64,000 nucleotides of DNA from Plazaster borealis (taxonomy: Eukaryota; Echinodermata; Asteroidea; Forcipulatida; Labidiasteridae): contig CM037472.1 in assembly GCA_021014325.1 (NCBI GenBank), forward strand, positions 32,202,234 to 32,266,233. Reading direction: 5' to 3'. Within the stretch, counting starts at the first letter, position 1. Each line of letters begins with the position of its first letter. Of the stretch, positions 51,178-62,741 are shown piece after piece. Position numbers and translations under genes: made by a program. Below the pieces are notes generated by a model. The model was not told where the DNA came from. It searched no databases and saw only the letters and a program-made list of their open reading frames with translations.

Positions 51178-52484
51178 GTATGTACATACATGGACTTTAA
51201 AAAACCTTTGTATTTTGTCATTAATGATAACACAAGTTGTAGCTATAATATACATAGTGATGATATTTTACTTTTAAGCAAGGAAACTTTTAAGTATTAT
51301 TTACTTGTTTGGTTTCGGACAGAGCTGTGTATTGAGAAAGTTAAGACATGGATGTATTGAGAAAGTTAAGACATGGATGGACCAGTTTCCTTTGGTCACG
51401 TGGTTGCTGGACGATATTTTTTCGGTCCAAATACAGCACAACCCAATTTGCAGTCTACTCTGGCACCCTGTGTGCGTACATGCGGTTTTTTTGACAGAAA
51501 ATGGCTTCCAATCGCAAGTTGTCCAACTCTCTCAATACACAGCTCTGGTTTAGGATATTACCCAATCTGACAAATATAGAATAACACAAGATGCAATACC
51601 TAAAAAAAATTCTGCATTAATTTAAATGAGTGAAAGGACTAAAAAATAGCTCACTTGCAAATTTAGTCTAATTCTTTGCAAACATCCAGCCATGCCTTCC
51701 AACTGAGCAAAAGTACAATCTTACGATAGGCTTCCCTGCAATACGTCCTTCAGGTTCTCCAAAGAACACATCTTGAAGGAAACCCATTCTGATGCAATGT
51801 ACATCTTGGATTCACCTATGAGGTACTAACATGCTTCCAAGATGTTAGCCGACTTCTTATCTATTTATCAATTTAAGAAGTTACTATAACTAGTAAACTT
51901 AAGGGTACAACCATGTGTAAGTCTCTTTATGGGGGGAGGAGTGTTGGCTCTGAAAAGAGCCGGTAGGGTCTCGACGTTTCGAACAGTATACTCTGCTCAT
52001 CTTCAGGAGAATGTTTGACTGCTGATGATAATGAGGCTCAAGTAGAGCTGGAGGGATGCACATTTGGGTGCGAAGTATTCAAGGTGTTCTTGACCAGTGA
52101 TGCATGGGAGTTGGCTGCTGGCTGGATGTGTGTGCGCTGGAGTGTGTCATTGTTGTGGTGAGCTGCTGCTAGAAGGGTTGGCCTGAGTAGTGGTGACCAG
52201 ATGTCATTGATGAAGAACCCTGATGTCTTGTGGAACTGTGTTGTGTGACTTGATTTATATTGCTTACTCTTGACTTTGCGTTGGTGCCAGAACTGGACAG
52301 GTGCGATGAGTTTGGCTTGCTTCCAGAGCCAACTCTCCTACCCCCCCCCCCAAAAAAAAAAAGAAGAAGAAGAAGAGATTTACACATGGTTGTACCCGGA
52401 AGTGTACTAGTTATAGTTACTTCTTATTTTCCTCACCATGCAAAGCTTCAAACATCACTTCTTATCAATTTGTTTTCATTGCAG

Positions 52485-52587
52485 AAACATTAAGACATTG
52501 AACATCTTTATGACCAAGCAAACCCTATTGAAGCTGGGTGACTTTGGGTTCTCTAAGGTGTTGAAAAATACTGACATGGCTGAGACA
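52485..52587 (+). pseudogene. Rearranged copy of NEK9 exon 5 with the catalytic Asp lost
   Basis: 103 bases, no indels, splice acceptor and the weak GTTGAG donor kept. Joined to the exon 4 copy it would read HRNIK instead of HRDIK (GAC to AAC at the catalytic base) and DFGFS instead of DFGIS, with KNTDM for KDTDL. The remaining kinase exons are absent, so this is a gene fragment and could not encode an active kinase. Confidence 0.88.
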
Positions 52588-54304
52588 GTTGAGTAAAACT
52601 TTTCTTTGTTAATTATGGACGTACTAATTAAAAGGGAACATGTCGATCTATTCAAAACACTATGATGAACACTTACTTTTTGGGTTTGTTTCGGGGGTTT
52701 TCAAAATATTTTTAAGTATTGTATAAATGTGTGATTGACAGTGAATTTTCCGATGACTTTAAAAAAGACATTTAAAGGTAAGGATAAAAAACATTGTTGT
52801 TTAATTTTAGTCTGAAAGCTTGGTGATTATGAAGTTCATACTAGAACCATTTTTTTCTGTGAAATATTTCGCTCTGAAATGAAGTCATGTTCGAGAAAAC
52901 TGTATCTGAAAACCTAAAAATGTGTGCGTCTATCACATAGGTTTAATGACAACATGACCGTCAGTTGGGCAGCATTCTTAATTTTTTACAAGTAAACGGA
53001 AACAGAGGTCAAGTCTTATTCTCAGGTTTTCTTTGTTATTTTGTTGAATTGGTTTTACTTTCATATTGTTTATCACTTAGTATTACATTCCCAGCATCAT
53101 ATATAATAAACTAAAATAATTGACGAAACAAAATCCCGCCCACATAAGTTTTAAAAATGCGCGAGACTTGCACAGTCTATTGTCCATTGGTCACTGCCTT
53201 GGTGTCCCTTCAAATGTTCCAGTAGAAAGTTACAACTCCTTCATAAAGATGCCCTTTACTTAGACAAAAAATGCCTTGCCCTTACAAGACTGAAGTACGA
53301 GGCCTGGCAACAATGAAAAAAGGCGGGAATGGCCAAACACACAAGTCTTTGTAGTGTTTTTCAGTTATCTATGGGCACTATTGGTAATTGTTGAAGGTAT
53401 TGTACAGGATTGGTCAGGATAAAAAAAAATTATTGTTTAATTTTAGTCTGAGCTTACTGATTATGGAGTTCATACTAGAACCATTTTTTTTCTGTGAAAT
53501 ATTTCCCTCTGAAAAGAAGTCATATTCAAGAAAACTGTATCTGAAAACTTAAAAATCCCTTTTCGGGGGTTATTGTGTAACACCCGATTCCAAACTTTTG
53601 TCCTGTTCCGAAAAATAATACCACAGGTCGGCACGGAATTTTTTTCTCAGAATACCGATGTGAAGTGGTTAAAATAACACAGTACTTTTGTGTGTACATT
53701 TTGTGTACATTTTGTGACTCTCATTACATACCTCTTAAGCTGTCTTGGTGCGGTGAACGAATTGTTTTAGATTTCAGGACTTTTTCTGTAAAAGGGTGAG
53801 AGAAATTATGAAAAGTGTTAAAATATATGTACTTCTTGGAGGAGGTAAACTGCAAGACACGCCCAACCATACACCCCCGGAACAAAACGCTGCAATCTCT
53901 GCCTATGGGAGAAATACTACATTATAACCGCCAACAACTCCACCAATTTGAACTCTAGAACCTAACTTATTTCCACTTAAGAGAAAGTTTCTCCTCTATG
54001 AGTATGGATGAGCCCCACACCTGTTCAATGAGTGAACCCCGATTCAGTGAGTTTTATTTAGAGTCTTTTGTATTGACCGACTTGCTGACTGCACACACTG
54101 GTCTCTTATACCATAATGTTTGTTTAGTTGCTGATGAGCCTCCAGGTGAAACAGTCTGTACAACAAATAAACTGAATCACTCCAGCCTTTTTAAAATTAT
54201 GTACTTCTTTATTTGTACATCAATGAGCATCAGATAAGGAATTCAGCTTCTTCCTTTGCACTTGTTTTTTTCTTTCTTCCATATCTAAGCCTGAACATTT
54301 CATA

Positions 54305-54565
54305 ACAATAGTAGCGTGTCGTGGTCAAGCGGTCAAGTGGCCAAGTTCTGATGGCTGGGTCATCAGAGTGTGGGTTAGAATCCTGTCATGGCTCTGCTTA
54401 CTGCGGCAGGCATTCTGCACTTACGGCCCATTACAAGCGCAGACAACCGCGGTAAGCAGAGCCATGAAATTGGACCCCAGGTCAGGACACTTATATTCTT
54501 GGGCAAGAAACTTAACTATAACTGCTTCTCATCACCTGTGAGGGTAGAGATTGTTGATGGGAATG
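54305..54565 (+). mobile_element. tRNA-derived SINE, family A (duplicate)
   Basis: Copy of 18500-18770 carried in block B'; the head is altered (GTCAAGCGGTCAAGTGGCC) while the body is nearly unchanged. Confidence 0.7.
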
Positions 54566-54989
54566 ATTTTTTTAGCAACCTGTGTGCCAATTTGGCTGCC
54601 GGTGCTGCATACTCCGAAGAAGTTGAGAAGGTTTCATTTCCAGTGAACAGGAGTAGTGATCATGTAAGGTGTTTTAGTACAATATCAGTTTTTATCCCCA
54701 AAAATTTGAATCTGAGAAACGTTACTGTCAGATACATTTCTCAGATTGTGTATTCCAATTACGGGTTATTCTTCCTGCGTGGACATAACCGCTCCTGATT
54801 TTCAGCGATATCTCAAAAAAGCCACCACCAGGATTACAACAATCGAACAGTTCCAAAAACCAAAGGTATACTTTCCCTTTAAAAGTGCATAACAAATGCC
54901 TATTATTGTAATCAGGCCTGATTGTAATAATACTAAAAATGAAAAGGTTCAGCCGATCTGATTTTCTTAGCCCTGTCGACAGCACTCAC

Positions 54990-55148
54990 CAACATTTACA
55001 ATACAATGCCAGTGTCTACACGACACATCTGACACAAAATGGAGAGAATCAAACACCGGTTTCGGCGTTGGTACAGACATTTTCTTGCGGTGGACTAGGA
55101 TGCCAAGCCTTCCACTGTCCGCATTCCCAAAGGAGAAGATTTCATTAT
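54990..55148 (-). pseudogene. Copy of NEK9 exon 18
   Basis: 159 bases against 174 in the parent: an in-frame 15-bp deletion turns [13 protein letters not shown] into GILVHRKK. Substitutions include GNVD to GNAD and KPMFGSL to KPVFDSL. Splice sites and reading frame remain open. The change of Gly in FGSLHF, conserved in human, argues for relaxed constraint. Confidence 0.85.
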
Positions 55149-55622
55149 CTGCAATAGGAATCAAACAAAAAGAAGATTTGTTAAGGGAATAAAAGTGTCT
55201 TCATTAGATTAGTGTACTCTCCCGCCCAACTGGCTCAATCCACACAAATCCACAGGAGAAAGTCCACAGAACACAAGCCATTGGGTTCCCACATAATACC
55301 AGCTATACCAACAGACGAAACCCATATACCCAATGCTAGCCTTGAAGGTATGGTACTTTGTGGCAGTCTGTGGTACCAGTGCTAGCTGTACAAACAGAAG
55401 AAACCCATGTACCCAATGCTAGCCTTGAAGGTATGGTTTTTTGTGGCTGTCTGTGGTGGGTTCCCACATAATACCAGCTGTACCAACAGACGAAACCCAT
55501 GTACCCAATGCTAGCCTTGAAGGTATGGTACTTTGTCCTCTTCCCCAAATACTGACAGGTTTGAGGAAGGACGTTGGGACGAAATATTCCAAAACTTTGA
55601 GAACCTTGCGTTTCCACGTACA

Positions 55623-55760
55623 TTAGGCCATATTCGAATTAGCGGCTACAACTACAGCTACCTTCCGCATCATCATGCGTTGAAGTGTAGGACGTGCTCA
55701 GCATTACCCTCAGCAACAGTCGTAGCCGTAGCTGTAGCCGCCAATTCGGATACGGCCTTA
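55623..55760. mobile_element. Short fold-back MITE (duplicate in block B')
   Basis: Copy of 19980-20123 with a few substitutions and a small deletion in one arm. Confidence 0.78.
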
Positions 55761-56113
55761 CTTTAACCTGTGTGGGAAACAAAATGGTGCATTTTAACAT
55801 GTCCCACCAATGGAACGTCCTCGAAACTTCCACAGTCTATTCGCTCTTTACACGGATCGGCCATGTGCGTGTAGAGCCTTGACTTCATGCTTCATTTCTT
55901 TGTATTTATGCATCTGTTTGGATGAAAGTGTCGTACACTACCGTGACAATACAGAGTTATATAATGCTTCTATTCACTGCTGTCCCCATTTTGAGGCTCT
56001 ACACGCAAATGGCCGATCGTGCAAAGGGCGAACAGTAATCTTGTGCTGCACTATAACACAAGGCCCAATGAGGGCTCTGTACATTGCGTATGTAAACCCA
56101 ATTTGAATCTTAC

Positions 56114-56275
56114 CCTTCGTTGCGATGACAGTAAATCCATCCCCGCAGGCAGCGCGTAGAACCCGTTTACTACTGAGCAGTCCAGCTATCACATTGACCC
56201 CTGACCTTGTTTTGCAGTCTCCCACACCCAGCTGACCATGCTTGTTGTCACCGAAGGTAATTAACCTCCCAGTAT
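56114..56275 (-). pseudogene. Copy of NEK9 exon 17 (peptide unchanged)
   Basis: 162 bases with both splice sites kept and only a few silent differences from 20476-20637; the predicted peptide is the same. It lies upstream of the NEK9 start, paired only with the exon 18 copy. Probably a recent duplicate fragment, or a collapsed allele in the assembly. Confidence 0.85.
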
Positions 56276-56895
56276 CTGGGGGAAAAAGTCATGAAGTTTA
56301 ACGGTTTTGTACGAAATGGGTAAAAATCCTTCAGAACAATTTGTACGATATGGGTAAAAATTCTTCAGAAGAGTTATTAAAAACAAAACATTTTGGGCAA
56401 ACATATTTTTCAAAAAGAAAGACAAATTTGTTTTCTTTTTTAATAGCTTAACCCAATACTGAAGAATATCATTTTAAAAGGTGCTTCACATTTAAAGATG
56501 CTAGGTCCGATTTTGGGCCGAGAAAGGGTTCACCCCGGTGTTTCTGGCGTGGTCTGGCAGCAATATGCACTACCTCACCTTGTGTACCTTTCAAGGTTTT
56601 GTATTATGGTTACTTCGTCTCATAAAATCATTCCAAATTTGTTGGCACTAGGAGTGTCATTTATGACAGACATGGCGCATTATAAATATATGCAATTATT
56701 TATTATTATTAAATCTATGCCCTTGCACGAGCTACTGCCTGTTAGCAGGTGTCGGGTAGACCCTTCCCTGCCCCCACACTGAACCCCCCCCCAGCCTGTC
56801 CCTTGATTGATTGACTAGCCTAAGGCTAAAATAGCTCTTTTGAAAAGGATCACTCAGGGTTTTTCTGATTTTATTATTATTATTATTATTATTAA

Positions 56896-57150
56896 TCAAT
56901 TCTGGTTGTGAAGCCAAGGACTCTCAGAAAAGCGAACTTAATCACACTACTAGCCAAGAACCCCAGTGAGAGGAGAAAAGGAAGGAAAATTCAGTTTTAG
57001 ATGTGGGAGTAAAACCCCAGAGAAATACTTCAGGGAAAACCCATGCTGTCAGGTAGGGACTGAAAACCCAATCCACATAGTGCCCCCCGGTGGGATTCGA
57101 ACCGTGTTCTTAGAGGTGGAAGGCGAGGAAAGATACCACTACACCAACCC
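56896..57150 (-). mobile_element. tRNA-derived SINE, family B, inside duplicate block B'
   Basis: Reverse copy with an (ATT)n run at 56874-56893. Absent from the source block (continuous at about 21045), so it inserted after duplication or is polymorphic. Confidence 0.78.
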
Positions 57151-57332
57151 AACCGCCCGAATAGTATTGTGTCCACCATATCTCAACATAGCTTATTAGG
57201 GGTTTCGGCCTTATAGCCGAAACGCCTATTGTTTTCGTCAAGTTTAATTTTTTTTTTTAGAGTTCTATGATTTACGACAAGTGCTCTTCACAGTTTAGAT
57301 AACACCATCAATCTGTTCTAGTTGTAGGGTTT

Positions 57333-57412
57333 GTGGGGCAGTCCGGTTGGCGTTCAGGTTTCTTTCCTCACCTTCCACCTCTAGAACCCCGGTTCAAATC
57401 CCACCAGGGGTT
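57333..57412 (+). mobile_element. SINE family B head, truncated at duplication breakpoint
   Basis: Matches 21124-21193 up to CAAATCCCACC, where block B' ends. The body is missing beyond the breakpoint. Confidence 0.75.
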
Positions 57413-57545
57413 GACATCCGTCGATATATCGATATTACTCAAATACTCGATACTATTCTGACATCGATATCGCCGATGTCACTTTTTTAATCATATCGAA
57501 ATATCGAAATTTTCGATATATCGAAAATTTTCGATGTATCTAAAA
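57413..57545. repeat. ATCGATAT-rich low-complexity stretch at a duplication boundary
   Basis: Runs of TCGATATATCGATATT, ATATCGAAATATCGAAATTT and TTCGATATATCGAAAATTTT begin at the end of block B'. Highly self-complementary. Confidence 0.8.
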
Positions 57546-57633
57546 TTTTGATGTTCCTAAATGATATTGAAAACACCGAAAGAGTGTCAGATTATCCAGA
57601 AAATCTCAGGGTTTTAGTATTAGAAAAGCTGGT

Positions 57634-57835
57634 GTTTCGACGTGTAGCCGCGATTGTGTGCAACGGTAGCCGGATACCCGCACTGGGCGGTCGTTATTGG
57701 GTGTGTTTTTGTTCTGGAGGGCCGTGGGTTGGGGTCTGCGTTGGTGTTTCGACGTGTAGCCGCGATTGTGTGCAACGGTAGCCGGATACCCGCACTGGGC
57801 GGCCGTTATTGGGTGTGTTTTTGTTCTAGAAACTA
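57634..57835. repeat. 112-bp unit duplicated in tandem
   Basis: GGTGTTTCGACGTGTAGCCG through GGGTGTGTTTTTGTTCT occurs at about 57631 and again at 57743. Diverged relatives at 59148-59240, 59260-59340 and 59565-59620. Confidence 0.85.
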
Positions 57836-59736
57836 TAATTATGGAAATAGTTCATGGTGATGACAGCTACATTTAGGGTCTACATTCTATGTGCGGCAAC
57901 AAAATGTCCTCATTTTCCAAAATATCAAGAGTGAACATAATGATAACACGGCTGTAACCAATCACTGTTACGACGTGTTACGGTGTTTCGGCAGTGAAAC
58001 CAAAACAGTTCTTGGTATAGGGTTCTTTTGTGCGGCAGGGTATGGCCGATAGACGAAGAAAGAAGATACCACAAACGTTCTTCAATTGGCTATAATTCAT
58101 ACAGAACGAATAGTGCACAGAGAATGAATACATTTAGAAACAATTGACATTATATAGGGTTCTTTTGTGCGGCGGGGTATGGCCGATAGACGAAGAAAGA
58201 AGATACCACAAACGTTCTTCAATTGGCTATCAGAACGAATAGTGCACAGAGAATGAATATATTTAGAAACAATTGACATTATATAGAGGTAAGGCTTGGT
58301 CACTGACCAGATAATCGTGGAGGTCAGCGCAATTGTAGTCCATGGGTAGGGTCTACATTCTGTGTGCCGCAACAAAATGTCCATACCAGCGACGAAACTG
58401 TTTCTCATAATGAAAGCACTATAAACAATACAGTGTAGTACAGTGCATTGCATCTGTGGGAAAATTCTATAGCCAAAGTTGGTAATGCCCCCAGACACTC
58501 CCAGGGTCAATGTCAAGAAACCACCACCAGTACCGCTAGCCACTAGGCTGGATGCTGGACACCTCCAAGTCCACTGCACATGGTTGTTGCTAGACAACAG
58601 CAGTACTTAGGGTTGCACAAGTAAATACCTTAATTAAAGGGACAGTGCACTAAAAGTGCCTGGTCACACATAGCGTTATATTTTGTGAATTCTTGGTTTC
58701 TTCATATAGCTTTCGACTTATACCTACATCTGAAACTTTTTGACCTGTCATCCATCAAAGCAGTGTGGACTGTGTGGTAAGAATCAAAACGACGGTGCCC
58801 TTTGTGATCACAGTCAAAGCGCGCGCGTGCAGTCACCGGGTGAGAGTTCATGTTTCTGACCAAACTACGATCAAGACAACACAGCCCCTTTAAATGTAAA
58901 CCCAAACAAACCCAATTTTTTCCTTGAACTTTTATATTTAAAGATTATCCTTTGCAAAATAGTTCTTTTTACAATGAATGCACACAATAAACAATAATTT
59001 ACATGTTTGGATAACCGGTGCCCTTGTTTGCGATCGAACAAAGTAGCATTGCATAATCTAAGGTAATTTCTCATGAATGCACGCAATAAACAATTACTTT
59101 CCATCCCGCACCCTGCTGAATTGATGCGTCCTGGGGTCAATTTCGGGGAACCCGTGGGGTCTGCATTGGTGTACCCACATCTACCCGCGATTGTGTGCAA
59201 CGGCAGTCGGATATCCGCATTTATTGCGTGGGGATGGATTGGGGGGGGGGTGGGGGGGGGTCTGCGCTGGTGTTCCGACATCTCCCCGCGAAAGCGTGCA
59301 TCAATGGTAGATCATGGACACCCGCATTGGTCGGCCCTTGCGTGTTTCACCCGTCAGGCATGGGTTTTTTTTCTTGCGGCACTAGGGTAGTCTGTGTAGC
59401 GGAGCTTGCGTGAGGGTTTAATTATTTGTGTGTGGTGACTTTGTGATAAATCTGGCATATTCAAAACATAAACTGGGGGTTTTGCCATTTCTTAAATTTG
59501 CGTTCGCTGTTTTGCATTTTTGTGCATTCTGGGAATTTTCGCCTTCCGGACACCGCTTACTGGGGTCGGCACTGGTGTTCCAACGTCTCCCCGCGAGTAT
59601 GTGCAACGGCATACTAATATAGCGTAGGCCAGGCGGAGTACCATTTTAAAAGCATTGTGGAAAGTTTGCTAATCTGCAAGTCTTTAAAGTTCATATTTTT
59701 AAACTGTTAACAATAATTATTAAACGTGGCAGTTTA
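57836..59736. other. No gene seen apart from tandem repeats
   Basis: Holds the 135-bp tandem duplication (58018-58290), GC-richer repeat relatives of the 112-bp unit (59148-59620), and frames up to 166 codons on the minus strand that are artefacts of those repeats. Confidence 0.5.
58018..58290. repeat. Tandem duplication of about 135 bp
   Basis: AGGGTTCTTTTGTGCGGC, GGGTATGGCCGATAGACGAA and ACGTTCTTCAATTGGCTAT occur at 58018-58100 and again at 58155-58230, followed both times by GAACGAATAGTGCACAGAG. Confidence 0.85.
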
Positions 59737-60120
59737 TTAAAGGGAAGGTATACGTTTGGTAATCACACTCTTCAAATTAATGGCAATACAAAACTTACTT
59801 GGTTAGAAGTACAGCAGCTTTCGATAGAACAAAACATTTTGAGAATCAATTTACTTCGGAGTACAGTGGTTTCTGGAAAAAGATATCAGTTTCTATCACC
59901 CAAAATTTGAATCTGAGAAGCGTTTCTGTCAGAACCACTTCTTAGATTGTGTTATTCAATTGCGGATTATTCTTCCTACCGCTCCAATTTCGGCGATATC
60001 TCAAAAACGCTACCACCTATTGAAATGAATGTTCACAGGTATAGTTTCACTGTATATCTACATTTAAATGGGACTAAACAATCGAACGGTTCCAAAAACC
60101 AAACGTATACTTCCTTTTAA
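59737..60120. mobile_element. MITE family B
   Basis: Ends TTAAAGGGAAGGTATACGTT and AAACGTATACTTCCTTTTAA, interior shared with the other two copies. Confidence 0.82.
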
Positions 60121-60439
60121 ATGTACTTTTTGTATTCAGAGTAACAAACTACTTGCACACTCTTTTACATTCCCCAAACTACCACTATACAATCGAAATG
60201 TATGATTGTATGTTTTTTACAGGTTTTTCCACAAAACCAGCACAAAACTAGAATACAGTGGCCCATGTAAGCCATGACACTTTTGTGACATTTGACAACA
60301 CATTATAGTAGGGTCATATCTTTGGATTCCGTGACCATTTTTTTGCTACCTTTTTTTCTTGATGGATTTGACTTCAGGAACCATTTAAAAGGAAAATAAG
60401 CTCCTATGTACCTCTGAAATGTGATAGGAACTTTTTTTA

Positions 60440-61030
60440 TAGCGCAATATTCAAAATGGCCGCCGACGCCATCTTGAAAAACATAAATTGTAATAGCTCT
60501 GGCACCAGATGACCTAGACAGACAAAAAAGATATCTCTTTCTACTATATCTGGCATGACAAATCCACTGGAGTGGTAATTGTAAGGTTTGGGGACCATCT
60601 TGACCTCTAAATCCAAGATGGCCGCCGTCGCCATCTTGAAAAACATAACTTGCATTAGCTCTGGCACCAGATGACCTAGACAGACAAAAAATATGTCATT
60701 TTCCAATATATTTAGCATTACAAATCTACTGGAATGGTTATTGTAGAGTTTGGGGATCATCCACATCTCCTAAATCCAAGATGGCCGCCGTCGCCATCTT
60801 GAAAAACATTATTTTCATCAGCTTTGGCACCAGAAGAACTATACGAGAAAATAGGGTGTCGATTTCCACTATTCATGGCATTACAAATCCGCTGGAATGG
60901 TAATTGTAGAGTTTGGGATCATCCTGACCTCCAAATTCAAGATGGCCGCCGTCGCCATCTTGAAAATTAATGTGCAAACTCTGGCACAAGTAGAGCTATA
61001 TAGAACAAATAGGGTGTCATTTTCCACTAT
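60440..61030. repeat. Four tandem copies of a 162-bp unit with a hairpin core
   Basis: Core copies start at about 60452, 60614, 60777 and 60939. Each has CAAGATGGC-CGCCGTC-GCCATCTTG, a perfect 9-bp inverted repeat with 7-nt loop, then TCTGGCACCAGATGACCTAG and TGGCATTACAAATCCACTGG-like segments. 162 = 54 codons, so a minus-strand frame (60766-60437) repeats in phase. Confidence 0.85.
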
Positions 61031-61493
61031 TTCTGGCATTACAAATTATTTAAAAAAAATTTTTCATAGTTGATTGATTAATTGAAAAATGATGTTGCTG
61101 TCCAATTCAGTGACACTCCAACACTGTTGACTTGAGATAAACATAAAACCGTAAAAGTGTTTTTACATGTTTTATCGGTATGGGTCAGCGTCTGGGTATT
61201 ATGTTCGTATTTTGTCAAGTTGACTGGGGTGGTTGGCGAACATAAAAAGGACCAGAAGAACCGGTTGACAAATGTGTCAGGAAAATTATTTTTTGGGGGG
61301 AGACTGCGAGGATATTTTTTTCAGATCCTCTTTGTTATAGCAATAACATGTTTTCATGCCTACTTGGCACTCATCAGTTGCGTGTGGGTGATTCTATATT
61401 CGAATATGTAAGTCTCATGTCTTGTGAAAGACATTAGTTAGTGTATTCCGCTTAGGTTCAGGTAAGATGTATAATAAATCCGAATGAGGACTT

Positions 61494-61851
61494 TTAAACC
61501 TGAGTTGAGTTTTCAGTATAAGTGACCTGTTCCTCCAGTAAGGAGATTAGGATGTTTAGTGTTTCGTCCGGGTCTAGAAAACCCGAATCATCAGGGGTGG
61601 AGCGAGCTGTTTGGGGGTGGCCCGGTTTAGTTTTGCTCTGATCAACTTTTCCCTTATGTTTTGATCTTTTCTCTGTACGCAATGAAAGGAGGATCTGGAA
61701 AGATCTCCGAAAGTGTTTCATGGTTGCGTATTAGAGACCAATGTTGTTTGATGGATTTGTTTAGGTCACTTTGGTTGATGTACGGGTTGTATGTCGTACT
61801 AAAAACCAATGGAGTTTTGCTTTCTGCATTTCTCTGCTGTTTGTGAATCAA
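61494..61851 (-). pseudogene. Penelope-like reverse transcriptase, C-terminal linker (broken)
   Basis: Encodes TPLVFSTTYNPYINQSDLNK, SLIRNHETLSEIFPDPPFIA and YREK before a stop; a shifted frame continues to SGFLDPDETLNILISLLEEQ. The 'LVFSTTYNP...IFPDPPFIAYR' pattern is the region after the RT thumb in Penelope-like elements. A nuclease domain is not visible. Confidence 0.7.
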
Positions 61852-62065
61852 ATTTGATCGGTATTTGTGTGATACTTTTGTTGTGGTTATGTTTATCTCT
61901 GAGAAACTGCAGCCTCTTGCAGTTAGCTTTTCAGAGAAGTTATTGACTTGAGTAGGAAATCATCTTCGTTATTTGTGTTTCTGGCATAGCGAAGTGTTTC
62001 TCCGAAGAAGGAAATAATCCCCAAATTCTGATATTTTGGCTGTATAGGACTTGAACATCCACTTA

Positions 62066-62741
62066 TTATAGGTCTCCCAACAAAGGCGTGCCCGCGGGTG
62101 GTATTTTATATATTTTCGGGAGAAAATATATGATAGAACAGTTGCCTGGTTGCGAGTGGATCAAGATAAGCCAGGTGTGTTTATTGATGTGTTGGCCTTT
62201 ATGCAGATATATGAGTAGGTTGTGGACCATTGTGGTGGTCTGTTGTGTGATATCTTGGTCAAGCTTTGCGTAGTGCTCGGATTCAAGATGTCTGTAGCCT
62301 ACTTCTAGGTAATCAGTTCGGTTCATTATGCAAATGCCTCTTCCCTTGTCGTAAGGTTTAATTACGATATCTGGGTTGTGTTTCAGTTTGGTAATGGCTG
62401 ATATTTCCTGTCTGGTCATATTTCTGAGCTGGTTGCGCAATCGAATAAGAGCCAATTGGTATTTTGTGGCTTCCAAATAACTTTCCAGTGTCACAAATTG
62501 TGTTGAAATTGGACGCCATTTTGAGGGTGGTTTGAATAGTCGAGCCTTGGCAGGTTTGTTGTGCATTAGAAACAATTCTCATTCTTCTTTGGAAGATGTT
62601 GAAATCACTCAGAAGTTTTTTACGGGTAGGTTTGGCAGGAGTGGGAACAAATTTTAGGCCTTTTCCTAAAGCAACTTTCTCAATTGTAGAAAGGTTTGCC
62701 CTGGATAGGTTCATTCTTAATTGTTCGCTTTCTTTAGCCAA
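62066..62741 (-). pseudogene. Penelope-like reverse transcriptase, N-terminal part (broken)
   Basis: Two overlapping frames cover TLESYLEATKYQLALIRLRN, NPDIVIKPYDKGRGICIMNR and YFLPKIYKIPPAGTP. The 'DIVIxPxDKG...' and 'LPKIxK' blocks typify Penelope-like RTs just before the catalytic palm. The frame ends in TAATAA right after, and the sequence jumps to the thumb region, so the catalytic Asp motifs are deleted. Confidence 0.7.

Larger units (their letters stand above)
50767..52920 (-). repeat. Duplicate block A': inverted copy of about 35654-38083 (NEK9 introns 3-5)
   Basis: Read on the plus strand, this block follows the minus strand of 38083 down to 35654, including exon 4, exon 5, the GTA microsatellite area and the element at 36530-36960. 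It lacks the 290-bp SINE found at 35967-36256. Exon 5 differs at about 8 of 103 bases. It ends at 52920 inside a family-D MITE, where it abuts block B'. Confidence 0.9.
52921..57412 (+). repeat. Duplicate block B': direct copy of about 17273-21193 (NEK9 introns 16-18)
   Basis: Same orientation as the source. Starts inside the interior of a family-A MITE (parent 16742-17555) and ends at a tRNA-like SINE head. It carries copies of exons 18 and 17 and of nested MITEs. Differences from the source include loss of the first half of the 18877-19236 MITE, an extra SINE with flanks (56880-57255), a family-D fragment at 53389-53551, absence of the MITE at 20726-20916, and a different copy number of a roughly 93-bp tandem repeat. 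Confidence 0.9.

Noticed and set aside
50767..56275. A second, functional NEK9-like gene
   Set aside because: Only exons 4, 5, 17 and 18 are present, on opposite strands and out of order, and the catalytic Asp is lost.
58097..58597. 166-codon minus-strand frame
   Set aside because: Covers the 135-bp tandem duplication, so the peptide repeats; no recognisable domain.
60437..60766. 109-codon minus-strand frame as a protein
   Set aside because: It is the 162-bp tandem repeat read in phase (54-residue period); no start context or splice partners.
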